NCBI RefSeq assembly: GCF_041624275.1
Contig: NZ_JBFJVE010000052.1
Coordinates: forward strand, 1 to 15,127
Direction of reading: 5' to 3'
Origin: Shimia sp041624275
Lineage (GTDB): Bacteria > Pseudomonadota > Alphaproteobacteria > Rhodobacterales > Rhodobacteraceae
DNA: 15,127 nucleotides
The notes below the pieces were generated by a model. The model saw only the letters and a list, made by a program, of their open reading frames with translations. It searched no databases and was not told the DNA's origin. Each line of letters opens with the position of its first letter. The stretch's first letter is position 1. Positions 6,400 through 14,062 of the stretch are shown here, one piece after another. Made by a program: the position numbers and the translations under genes.

Positions 6400-8718
6400 T
6401 CATTTCCGCCGCGCGGCGGCGATGGTGGCCTGGCCCAGGGAAAGCCCGCCGTCGTTGGCCGGGTAGCGCTGGGGCACGAGCACCGCCAGCCCCCCGGACT
6501 CGAGTTGGTCGCGGGCCAGCGACAGCAGCAGCCGGTTCTGAAACACGCCGCCGGTCAGCACCACCGATTTCAGATCATGTTCGCGCGCCAGCCGCAGGGC
6601 GGCCCCGCTGACCGAGGCCGCGACCGTGGCATGAAAGCGGGCGGCGATCGCGGATCTGGATTGCCCCGAAGCCATGTCCCCCAGAATACCTCGCCAAAGG
6701 CCTGCCCAGCCGATCACCGTGCCGTCTTCGAACGGGTAGGGGGCGGCCGGGCCCGGCTCGGACTCGGCCAGAGCCTGCAGTTCCATCGCCGCCTGACCTT
6801 CATAGGTGATGGCGTCGAAGCACAGGCCCAGGGCTGCGGCCACCGCGTCGAACAAGCGCCCCGCCGATGAGGACAGGGGCGTGTTGAGGCCGCTTTCGAT
6901 GACCCGCGACAAGGCCGCCACCGGTCTGGCGCGCAGGGCCTCGAGCACTGGCAAGGCACCATGGGTTCCTTCGAGCTGCGACAGCGCGTCCGTCCCGAAG
7001 GCCGCCAGCAGATGCGCCAGCGTATTGCGCCAGGGTTGCCTGTTGGCCTTGTCCCCGCCGGGCAGGGCGACCGGAAGGAAATGGGCCAGTCTGCGGGCCT
7101 CGTGGAAATCGGCAAGCAGGATCTCACCGCCCCAGATCGTGCCGTCGGTGCCATGGCCGAGCCCGTCCAGAACCACGCCCAGCACCGGCCCGGCCTCGGG
7201 GCCGGCCCCCTGTTCGGCCAGCGCGGCGGCGACATGGGCATGGTGATGCTGGACGGAAACGAGTCTGGCACCGCAGTCGGCGGCGATCTCCTGTCCCATC
7301 CGGGTCGAGAAATAGCCCGGATGCGCATCGACCGCGATCCGCTCGGGCGCCAGATCATAGATGTCTTGATAAAGCGCCAGATTGGCCCGGAAATCGCGGT
7401 GACAGCGGGCGTTCTCCATGTCGCCCACATGCTGGGAGACGATGGCCTGCCCGCCCTTCAGCAGACAGAAGGTGTTTTTCAGGTCCGCGCCGACGGCCAG
7501 GGTCTGCGGCGCACCGGCGAACCCCGCGTGCAATTGCAGCGGAGCGGGCGCCAGGCCGCGTGCGCGGCGCAGGCTGACCGGGGCGCCGTCGACGAGCTGA
7601 ATCACCGAATCGTCCAGCCGGTTGACGATGTCCCGGTCGTGCATGAGAAAGGCGTCGGCAATGCCGGACAGGCGCGACAGGGCGGCATCGTTGGCGATGA
7701 CCTGGGGTTCGCCGCTGAGGTTGCCCGAGGTCATCACCAGCGGCATGTCGCGCCCCTGCATGAGCAGGTGATGCAGGGGGGTATGCGCCAGCATGAAGCC
7801 AAGCCGGTTCTGGCCGGGCGCGACAGCGGGCGCCAGCGCGGCATCGTCGCGCGCCGGGGCCAGCACGATCGGTGCGGCCGGGCCTTCGAGTTCGGCACGC
7901 GCCGCCGGCTCAAGGTGCACGTAGCGCGCAACCTGCTCGGCGTCGCGCCCCATCAGCGCAAAGGGTTTGGCCGGCCGTCTCTTGCGCTGCCGCAAGATCT
8001 GCACCGCCTGTTCGCTGCGCGCGTCACAGGCCAGCTGGAACCCGCCCAGCCCCTTGATGGCAACGATCTTGCCGTCACCGAGCAATGCCGCAGCGGCCTG
8101 CAGCGGATCGCCCTCGAGGGCATTCCCCCGGGCGTCCAGCAACGCCAGTCGCGGGCCGCAGACCGGGCAGGCATTGGGCTGGGCGTGGAAACGGCGGTCG
8201 GCCGGGTCGCGGTATTCGCCCAGGCAGTCGGGGCACATGGCGAATGGTGCCATGGAGGTATTGGCGCGGTCATAGGGAATGGCGCCGGTGATCGACAGGC
8301 GCGGGCCGCAATTGGTGCAATTGGTGAACGCATAGCCGGCGCGGCGGTTGGCCGGGTCGGCAATATCGTCCCGGCAGGGGCCACAGGTGGCCGCATCGGG
8401 GACAATGCCGGTGCGCACGGCGCCATCGCGACTGGCCACGATCGCGAAACCGTCGCCTTCGGGCCGAAAGCGCAGCGGCCGGGTTTCCATGGCGTCGATC
8501 CGCGACAGCGGCGGGGCGTTTCGCTGCAGCGCGTCGAGAAAGCGCCGCAGTTCCCGCTCGGGGCAGGTCAGGCGGATCAGCACCCCTTCGCCATCGTTCA
8601 GCACCTCGCCCTGCAGGCCGGCCTCCTTGGCCAGCCGCCAGACCGTCGGACGAAACCCCACCCCCTGCACCAGCCCGCGCACCCGGACCTGCCAGCCCTG
8701 TGAGTCCGGCCCGGTCAT
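6400..8718 (-). CDS. hypF: HypF, [NiFe] hydrogenase maturation carbamoyltransferase
   Basis: The 772-residue product is full length for HypF. It has an acylphosphatase domain (about 9-96, with VQGVGFRP at 17-24 and Arg23) and two zinc-finger units with Cys pairs at 112/115, 134/137, 162/165 and 184/187. A YrdC-like domain follows (about 205-390), then a Kae1-like carbamoyltransferase domain with VQHHHAHV (489-496), LDGLGHGTDGTIWGGE (517-532) and GGVFQN (723-728). HypF uses carbamoyl phosphate and ATP to load a carbamoyl group onto HypE, which dehydrates it to the cyanide ligands of the NiFe site. The ATG at 8718 overlaps the hupV stop by one base (TGATG). The reading frame stays open upstream of this ATG to 9207, but that stretch is antisense-like Arg/Gly/Ala-rich sequence lying over hupV and is rejected. 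HypF is the last gene of its operon. Confidence 0.96.
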   Translation of the reverse strand: MTGPDSQGWQVRVRGLVQGVGFRPTVWRLAKEAGLQGEVLNDGEGVLIRLTCPERELRRFLDALQRNAPPLSRIDAMETRPLRFRPEGDGFAIVASRDGAVRTGIVPDAATCGPCRDDIADPANRRAGYAFTNCTNCGPRLSITGAIPYDRANTSMAPFAMCPDCLGEYRDPADRRFHAQPNACPVCGPRLALLDARGNALEGDPLQAAAALLGDGKIVAIKGLGGFQLACDARSEQAVQILRQRKRRPAKPFALMGRDAEQVARYVHLEPAARAELEGPAAPIVLAPARDDAALAPAVAPGQNRLGFMLAHTPLHHLLMQGRDMPLVMTSGNLSGEPQVIANDAALSRLSGIADAFLMHDRDIVNRLDDSVIQLVDGAPVSLRRARGLAPAPLQLHAGFAGAPQTLAVGADLKNTFCLLKGGQAIVSQHVGDMENARCHRDFRANLALYQDIYDLAPERIAVDAHPGYFSTRMGQEIAADCGARLVSVQHHHAHVAAALAEQGAGPEAGPVLGVVLDGLGHGTDGTIWGGEILLADFHEARRLAHFLPVALPGGDKANRQPWRNTLAHLLAAFGTDALSQLEGTHGALPVLEALRARPVAALSRVIESGLNTPLSSSAGRLFDAVAAALGLCFDAITYEGQAAMELQALAESEPGPAAPYPFEDGTVIGWAGLWRGILGDMASGQSRSAIAARFHATVAASVSGAALRLAREHDLKSVVLTGGVFQNRLLLSLARDQLESGGLAVLVPQRYPANDGGLSLGQATIAAARRK

Positions 8719-10166
8719 CAATGCACCGTGCAGACCATGCAGGGATCGAAGGACCGCACGATATGCTGCACGGCGACCGGTTCGGTTTCGCCGGGGCGCC
8801 GTGATGCGCCGACCAGCGCGGTCTCCAGCGGTCCGGGCCGGCCCGCCGCATCGCGTGGCGAGAAGTTCCAGGTGGTCGGGGCGATGATCTGGTAATTGGC
8901 GATCTTGCCGCCTTCGACCCGCAGCCAGTGCCCGAGCGCGCCGCGCGCCGCCTCGACCAGCCCGGCGCCTTCGGTCTCGGGCGGCGTGTCGCCATGGGCG
9001 ATGAAGGCGTCGGGGGGCCGGATCTCGCGCAGCCAGCGTTCCATGGCCGGCACCAGCAGCGCCATTTCGAGGAACCGCGCCACGATCCGCGCCTCGACGT
9101 TGCCGCCCTGGGCCACGAGGTCCAGGGCCAGCGGATGCTCGGCCACCACCTGCCGGGCCAGCGCCCCGACCTCGGCCGGGTCGCCGGCCAGCCTGGGCGC
9201 CTTGCACCAGGTATAGCCCTGCGCCATCTCGGTGTCCGGCTCGGTGACCCCCTCAAACGGGTGCAGGGCGCGCTCGGGGCCCTGCATCCAGGCGTGGGAG
9301 ACGTCTTCGGCGATCAGCCCGGTATTGAGTTTCTGGGGGCCCGAACGGTCGCGCAGCCCGCGTGCGAACAGATGCCCGCTGCCCTGGCGGTAGGCGCCGA
9401 AACTGAGGAACCTGTCTTCGGCGCGGCCCAGCTGGTGAAGGCCGAGCGCCTCCGAGATTTGCAGGAAACGGAACAGGTCGCTGTGCGACGGTCCGTGGGT
9501 CTCGACCAGTTCAAACAACGCCTGGCGCGTGCCAAGAGCGGTGAAGGCCTCGAGTTCGACGCCAATCGCCACCCGCTGCAGGAACCGCCGGAAGGTGGCC
9601 AGCAGCCCCAACAGCCGCTGCACTTCGTTCGCGGCCACCCAGCGGGTCACGCCGCCCGGCTGCACGGCCATTGTATGCGGCCATTTCCCGGCCAACAGCC
9701 CGACGATATGCATGAATTCGGCGCGCTGGGGCAGCATGTCCTGTGCCGCCGTGCCCTTGAGCGCGGCAAAGCGCGTGGCGGTGGCGGCGAACCAGGGCGC
9801 ATCGCCATAGGTCTCGCGGGTGAAATCCGGCATGAAGAACATGTAGAAATGCGTCAGGTGGTCGGCGATGTTCTCGACCGCGTGCACGATATTGGTCACC
9901 AGCTGGCCGTTCGGGGCAGGAGACAGGCCCTGCGCGGCGGCCAGCGCCTCGGCGGCGGCGACCGACGGGCTGACCGAGCAGATGCCGCAGATTCGCGGGG
10001 CGATGACCAGCCCGTCGCGCGGGTCCTTTCCGCGCAGCATCTGCTCGAAGCCGCGGTAGAGCGGCGACACGACCTCGGCCCGGGTGACCTGATCCGAGGC
10101 GACCTCGAGCCGCACCTCGAGATCGCCTTCGACCCGGTTGAACGGCCCCACGACAAGACGGCTCAT
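8718..10166 (-). CDS. hupV: HupV/HoxC, large subunit of the H2-sensing regulatory [NiFe] hydrogenase
   Basis: This 482-residue protein carries the NiFe site. The N-terminal motif is RICGICSVSPS (Cys60 and Cys63) and the C-terminal motif is DPCMVC (Cys476 and Cys479), with FNRVEG at 9-14. The protein ends at the His of DPCMVCTVH, so there is no C-terminal peptide for an endopeptidase to remove. That is the mark of the regulatory or sensor hydrogenases (HoxC/HupV), unlike uptake enzymes. With HupU it should bind H2 in the cytoplasm and signal to HupT at low turnover. The start is fixed by AAAGGGGG six bases upstream of the ATG and by a 4-base ATGA overlap with hupU. The upstream open frame to 11051 is a shadow over hupU. 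Confidence 0.95.
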   Translation of the reverse strand: MSRLVVGPFNRVEGDLEVRLEVASDQVTRAEVVSPLYRGFEQMLRGKDPRDGLVIAPRICGICSVSPSVAAAEALAAAQGLSPAPNGQLVTNIVHAVENIADHLTHFYMFFMPDFTRETYGDAPWFAATATRFAALKGTAAQDMLPQRAEFMHIVGLLAGKWPHTMAVQPGGVTRWVAANEVQRLLGLLATFRRFLQRVAIGVELEAFTALGTRQALFELVETHGPSHSDLFRFLQISEALGLHQLGRAEDRFLSFGAYRQGSGHLFARGLRDRSGPQKLNTGLIAEDVSHAWMQGPERALHPFEGVTEPDTEMAQGYTWCKAPRLAGDPAEVGALARQVVAEHPLALDLVAQGGNVEARIVARFLEMALLVPAMERWLREIRPPDAFIAHGDTPPETEGAGLVEAARGALGHWLRVEGGKIANYQIIAPTTWNFSPRDAAGRPGPLETALVGASRRPGETEPVAVQHIVRSFDPCMVCTVH

Positions 10167-11179
10167 TGCTTGCCCCCTTTCTTGCTGCGGCGCACCGGCG
10201 AGACCCGCAGCCGGTCCGAGGTGGCGTTTTCCCTGAGCCGGCTCGGGGTGGCCGCCTTGGACAGAGACGCCAGGGCGACGAACCAGGCCTTGGGCATGTC
10301 GGTGGGCAGGCCGACCGGGATGCCGGCGATCTTGGGGGTTTCCACGAAGGGGTGGCCGGGGTCTTCGAAGCCCGGTTCGGTGCAGGCGATACAGGGGTAG
10401 CCGCCCGAAATGCACGACCCCGATCCGTTCCAGGCCCGAGTGTTGCAGTCGCCCGCCGCCTGGGTGCCCTTGCAGCCGAGGTTCTCCATCATGCAGCCGG
10501 CTTGGCAGAGCTTCTCGGCGCTGGCCTTGTATTCGTAGAATTCGTTGCGCGAACAGCCGTGATGAACCAGCCGCCCCGATATCGCGTCGGGTCGGCCCAA
10601 TGCATCGAGGTGATCCCGCGACAGGGCGCCCGAACTCAGCTGCGACAGGGTTTCCGTCACCCAATCGGGATGCACCGGACACCCCGGGATATTGACCACC
10701 GGCAGGCCGGCCTTGCCGGTGAAATGCCCGCCGAGCAGGCCGCCCTGTTGCTCGCCGTCGAAGGCCAGGCCAAAGGCGTCGCCGGGGTTTCCGCCCGACG
10801 CGGTGATGCCCCCGAAGGCGGCGCAGCTGCCGACCGCGACAACATGCGCGGCGCGCTGGGCAAGGGCGGCGATCACGTCCTTCATCGGCTCGTCGCGGCC
10901 GGACATGACGTGAAACCGCCCGGTTCCGTTCGGCCCCATCATCACCGATCCTTCGAGGCACAGGATGTCGAGCCGGGTTTCCCCCGACAGGATGGCGTCG
11001 ATGATCGCGGTGACCTCGCGCCCGGTTTCGAGGCTCAGCGCGGGGTGCCACAGCAGGTTTATCTCGGCGGTTTCGAAAGCGGTGACGACATCCGGGGCCT
11101 CGGCGCAGAGCAGCGACAGGGTGCAGCCGCCGCAGCCGCCCGACTGCAGCCAGAGGAGGTTATGCGTATTGCCGGTCAC
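10163..11179 (-). CDS. hupU: HupU/HoxB, small subunit of the H2-sensing regulatory [NiFe] hydrogenase
   Basis: The 338-residue iron-sulfur subunit has proximal-cluster cysteines in SGGCGGCT (16 and 19), GSCAAFGG (119) and IPGCPVH (167). Candidate distal ligands are His206/207, Cys209, Cys225/229 and Cys236. A medial region has four cysteines at 245, 256, 263 and 266. It begins directly at the first cluster motif and has no twin-arginine signal peptide, so the complex stays in the cytoplasm, as expected of sensor hydrogenases. A basic C-terminal tail (about 305-338) matches the extension that in the Ralstonia sensor is needed for dimerisation and kinase contact. The start is GTG at 11179, overlapping the hupT stop as GTGA, with GGAGG seven bases upstream. 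Confidence 0.95.
   Translation of the reverse strand: MTGNTHNLLWLQSGGCGGCTLSLLCAEAPDVVTAFETAEINLLWHPALSLETGREVTAIIDAILSGETRLDILCLEGSVMMGPNGTGRFHVMSGRDEPMKDVIAALAQRAAHVVAVGSCAAFGGITASGGNPGDAFGLAFDGEQQGGLLGGHFTGKAGLPVVNIPGCPVHPDWVTETLSQLSSGALSRDHLDALGRPDAISGRLVHHGCSRNEFYEYKASAEKLCQAGCMMENLGCKGTQAAGDCNTRAWNGSGSCISGGYPCIACTEPGFEDPGHPFVETPKIAGIPVGLPTDMPKAWFVALASLSKAATPSRLRENATSDRLRVSPVRRSKKGGKQ
10173..10180 (-). promoter_or_regulatory. Ribosome binding site of hupV
   Basis: AAAGGGGG on the minus strand lies six bases before the hupV ATG (10166) and inside the end of hupU. It decides the start against the much longer open frame, which extends to 11051 with antisense-like composition. Confidence 0.7.
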
Positions 11180-12558
11180 GCCCCGTCCTCCGCGTCCTGG
11201 CGCGGCAGGTACAGCGTGAACCTTGCGCTGCCGCTGCCGGTGTTTTCGGCCTCGAGGTGACCGCCGATCTCGTCGGCCATGCGATAGCTGACATAAAGCC
11301 CCAGCCCGGTGCCCTTGCCGATCGGCTTGGTGGTGAAGAAGGGTTCGAAGATGTTGTCGAGACTCTCCGCGCCGATGCCCGGCCCGTTGTCCTCGACCTG
11401 CAAGGCGATCCGGTCGCCTTCGGGCGCGGCCGATATGTCGACCCGCGGCCTGGGCGTGTCGGCCAGCGCATCCACCGCGTTCTGCACCAGATTGACCAGA
11501 ATCTGGTGAATGTGCCCCTTCTTTGAAACCACCTCGAGGCCGGGGTCACAGGTGATCGTGACCTCGGGTTTGTCGCGGGTGCCGCGCAGCACCCAGTTGA
11601 CCGCCGTGCGGATGATCGGTTCCAGCGCCACGATCTCAGAGGGTTCGGTCTGGTTGCCGGAAAACCGGCGCAGGTCCTGCACGATGTCGCTGACCCGTTC
11701 GGCGCCCTCAAGCGTGCCTTCGACCAGCGGCAGGATGTCCCGCGCGATGCGGTCCATCTGCAATTCCCGGCGCAGGCTGGCCAGTTCGTCCGGGGTGATC
11801 TCGGCATCCATGGCCTGGATGAAGCGGGTGATCTTCTCGCCATAGGATTTCAGCGCATACATGTTGCCGAAGACGAAACTGATGGGGTTGTTCAACTCGT
11901 GCGCGACCCCGGCCACCAGCCGCCCCAGCGCCGCCATCTTTTCCGAACTGACAAGATGCTGCTGCGCCTTCTCGAAATTCTGCAGGGCTTCGTCGAGTTC
12001 GCGATAGGCCTGCTGCAGCTCGCCCACCGGGCGCCCGATCAGAACCAGGCCCGCCGGCTTGCCGAGAGCGTCGTGCCGGATCGAACAGTTGAGCGAGAGC
12101 GGGATCGGCGACTGCTGCTTGCGCAGCAGGACTTCGAAATCGTGGAAGGGCCGGTTGTGCTCCAGATGGTCGAGGAAACGCGCCTGGGCCTCGGGGTCGC
12201 GGCCCTTGAGAACTTCGGTCAAAGGGTGGCCGACCAGTTTGCTTTCGGTGAACCCGGACAGGCGCAGCAGGGCGTCGTTGACCTGCTGGATCCGGCCTTC
12301 GGTATCGCAGACGATCAGCAGGTCAGCCATGGCGCTGACGACGCTGCCGATGAATTCCTGCGCGCTTTCCAGCGCGGCGTTCTTTTCCTCGACGGCGATC
12401 TGGGATTCGATCAGCTCGCCGTAGACCCGGTCCATTTGCTGGATCACGTCGATCCAGGCGTCTTCGGAAGGGGCCGAGAGGGCGATCCGCTCGCCGGCCC
12501 GCAGCGGCATCAGCAGCGAGGGTTCCCTTTCGGCGAGTTGATCTTTGTTCTTGGTCAT
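11176..12558 (-). CDS. hupT: HupT/HoxJ, soluble PAS histidine kinase of the H2-sensing system
   Basis: This 460-residue kinase has no membrane segment. Residues about 30-70 look like a coiled-coil signalling helix. A PAS domain follows (about 70-175: IGSVVSAMADLLIVCDTEGR onward). The phosphoacceptor helix contains GRLVAGVAHELNNP, with His220. The ATPase domain has N box NLVQNAVDAL (356-365), G1 DNGPGIG (390-396), F box FEPFFTTK (404-411) and G2 GKGTGLGL (414-421). In Rhodobacter and Ralstonia the kinase phosphorylates its partner regulator when H2 is absent, which turns hydrogenase genes off; the H2-bound sensor hydrogenase stops this. The PAS domain is the likely contact with HupUV. The gene follows hoxA after 13 bases and overlaps hupU by four. 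All catalytic boxes look intact. Confidence 0.94.
   Translation of the reverse strand: MTKNKDQLAEREPSLLMPLRAGERIALSAPSEDAWIDVIQQMDRVYGELIESQIAVEEKNAALESAQEFIGSVVSAMADLLIVCDTEGRIQQVNDALLRLSGFTESKLVGHPLTEVLKGRDPEAQARFLDHLEHNRPFHDFEVLLRKQQSPIPLSLNCSIRHDALGKPAGLVLIGRPVGELQQAYRELDEALQNFEKAQQHLVSSEKMAALGRLVAGVAHELNNPISFVFGNMYALKSYGEKITRFIQAMDAEITPDELASLRRELQMDRIARDILPLVEGTLEGAERVSDIVQDLRRFSGNQTEPSEIVALEPIIRTAVNWVLRGTRDKPEVTITCDPGLEVVSKKGHIHQILVNLVQNAVDALADTPRPRVDISAAPEGDRIALQVEDNGPGIGAESLDNIFEPFFTTKPIGKGTGLGLYVSYRMADEIGGHLEAENTGSGSARFTLYLPRQDAEDGA
11187..11191 (-). promoter_or_regulatory. Ribosome binding site of hupU (GTG start)
   Basis: GGAGG on the minus strand lies seven bases before the GTG at 11179. 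It is the strongest ribosome site among the operon junctions in view and supports the GTG start that overlaps the hupT stop. Confidence 0.75.
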
Positions 12559-12571
12559 GGGCTCATGGGGG

Positions 12572-14062
12572 TTACTTGGCGGCTGTCATGGGGGTGACCT
12601 CTTCGCCCTCGTCTTCCTTTTCCAGGTGGTAGCGCTCGAGCTTGCCGCGCAAGCCGACCCGCGACAGCCCCAGTTCACGCGATGCCTTGCTCTTGTTCCA
12701 GCGGTGGCGGATCAGGCTTTCACGCAGGATCTTGACCTCGATCGCCTCGATGCGCTCTTTCAGCGTGCCGGTGGCGGCGCCGAGGATCGACAGGTCGTCA
12801 TCGGTCTCGGGGGAGGTGGCCATCAGGACTTTCGGCGACAGCAGGTCGGCCCCCAGAATACCGTCTTCCTCGCCCATCACCAGCATGCGCTCGATCTCGT
12901 TCTGCATCTCGCGCACATTGCCCGGCCAGCAATAGCGTTTCATGCAGGACAGGGCCTCGGAACTGAAGCCTTCTACGGTCTTGTCGAAATCGCTCACCGC
13001 CTGTTTCAGCAGGTAATTGGCCAGAAGCGGAATGTCCTCGCGCCTTTCGCGCAGGGAAGGCAGATGCACGGTCACCCCGGCAAGGCGGAAATAGAGATCT
13101 TTCCTGAAGCGCCCCTCGCGGACCTCGGTTTCGAGATCCTTGTAGGAACTGACCAGCACCCGGACGTCCAGCTTGCGGGTCTGGTTGGAGCCTACGGGCC
13201 GGTATTCTGCGTCCTGCAGCACCCGCAGCAGCTTGACCTGAAAGGCCGGGGGAAGGTCGCAGACCTCGTCCAGCAACACGGTGCCGCCAAAGGCGCGTTC
13301 GAACAGGCCGGCCGCATCCTGCACGGCGCCGGCGACCGCGCCCTTGCGGTGGCCGAAGAGTTCGCTTTCCAGAACCTCTGCAGGTACCGAACCGCATTTC
13401 TGCACTGCAAAGGACTTGTTCCAGCGCAGCGAATTGTAGTGAATGGCCCGCGCCGCCAGTTCCTTGCCTGTGCCGGATTCTCCGGTGATCAGGACCGAGA
13501 GATCGTAGGGCGCGACCTGGCTCAGCGTGTTGCACACCGCGTTCATCGGGCTGGTTCTGCCGCGCACGATGCCATCGTCGAAACTGTACTGGCGGCGCAG
13601 CTTCTGCCGGCCGTCGGTGACCTTCTTCTGGGCCGCCCGCTCCGACAGCCGCAGCTCGATCGCCAGCAGTTCGTTCTGGCGTTGCAGGTCGAACATCGAC
13701 ACGGCGTTGCGCAGGGTCAGGATCAGCTTTTCCGGATGCCAGGGCTTGGTGACATAGTGATAGATCCCGGCTTCGTTCAGCCCGGTGATGATGTCGCTGG
13801 CATCCGTGTAGCCCGAGATGATGATGCGGATCACGTCGGGCCATTTCTCGCGCACCTCGGTCAGGAACTCGACTCCGGACTTGTCCGGCATGCGCTGGTC
13901 GCAAAGGATGATCTGAACCCAGTGATCGGCCAGGATCTGCTCGGCCTCGGCAGTGTTCTCGGCGATCTGGACGTCGAATTCATCGGCCAGGTTGCGTTCC
14001 AGCGCCTCCAGCGAACGGACCTCGTCGTCAACGATCAGGATGGTGGGCTTGCTTTGGGTCAT
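12572..14062 (-). CDS. hoxA: HoxA/HupR, NtrC-family response regulator of hydrogenase genes
   Basis: The 496-residue product has a receiver domain (about 6-120) with Asp12, Asp13, phosphoacceptor Asp55 in LCDQRMPD and Lys106 in TKPW. An AAA+ domain follows (about 165-400) with Walker A GESGTGKE (194-201) and Walker B LLDEV (263-267). A Fis-type helix-turn-helix lies at about 433-485 (NKSKASRELGLSRVGLRGKL). In this family the unphosphorylated form is the active one. Two key AAA+ elements are unusual: the sigma54-contact loop reads GAVAGA (241-246) in place of GAFTGA, and the sensor I region reads SSYKDL (305-310) where ATNRDL or ATHRDL is common. This fits the Rhodobacter HupR branch, reported to act without sigma54. 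The ATG at 14062 overlaps the hypX stop as ATGA. The target promoters are not in the window. Confidence 0.93.
   Translation of the reverse strand: MTQSKPTILIVDDEVRSLEALERNLADEFDVQIAENTAEAEQILADHWVQIILCDQRMPDKSGVEFLTEVREKWPDVIRIIISGYTDASDIITGLNEAGIYHYVTKPWHPEKLILTLRNAVSMFDLQRQNELLAIELRLSERAAQKKVTDGRQKLRRQYSFDDGIVRGRTSPMNAVCNTLSQVAPYDLSVLITGESGTGKELAARAIHYNSLRWNKSFAVQKCGSVPAEVLESELFGHRKGAVAGAVQDAAGLFERAFGGTVLLDEVCDLPPAFQVKLLRVLQDAEYRPVGSNQTRKLDVRVLVSSYKDLETEVREGRFRKDLYFRLAGVTVHLPSLRERREDIPLLANYLLKQAVSDFDKTVEGFSSEALSCMKRYCWPGNVREMQNEIERMLVMGEEDGILGADLLSPKVLMATSPETDDDLSILGAATGTLKERIEAIEVKILRESLIRHRWNKSKASRELGLSRVGLRGKLERYHLEKEDEGEEVTPMTAAK

Noticed and set aside
6961..8703. Plus-strand open frame of 580 codons opposite hypF
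   Set aside because: It is an antisense shadow of hypF, whose full domain set is clear on the minus strand.
8719..9207. 163-codon N-terminal extension of hypF
   Set aside because: The extension is Arg/Gly/Ala-rich and lies out of frame inside hupV. The acylphosphatase domain begins right after the ATG at 8718.
10167..11051. 295-codon N-terminal extension of hupV
   Set aside because: It overlaps hupU in another frame and has shadow composition. The conserved large-subunit N-terminus begins at 10166, after a strong ribosome site.
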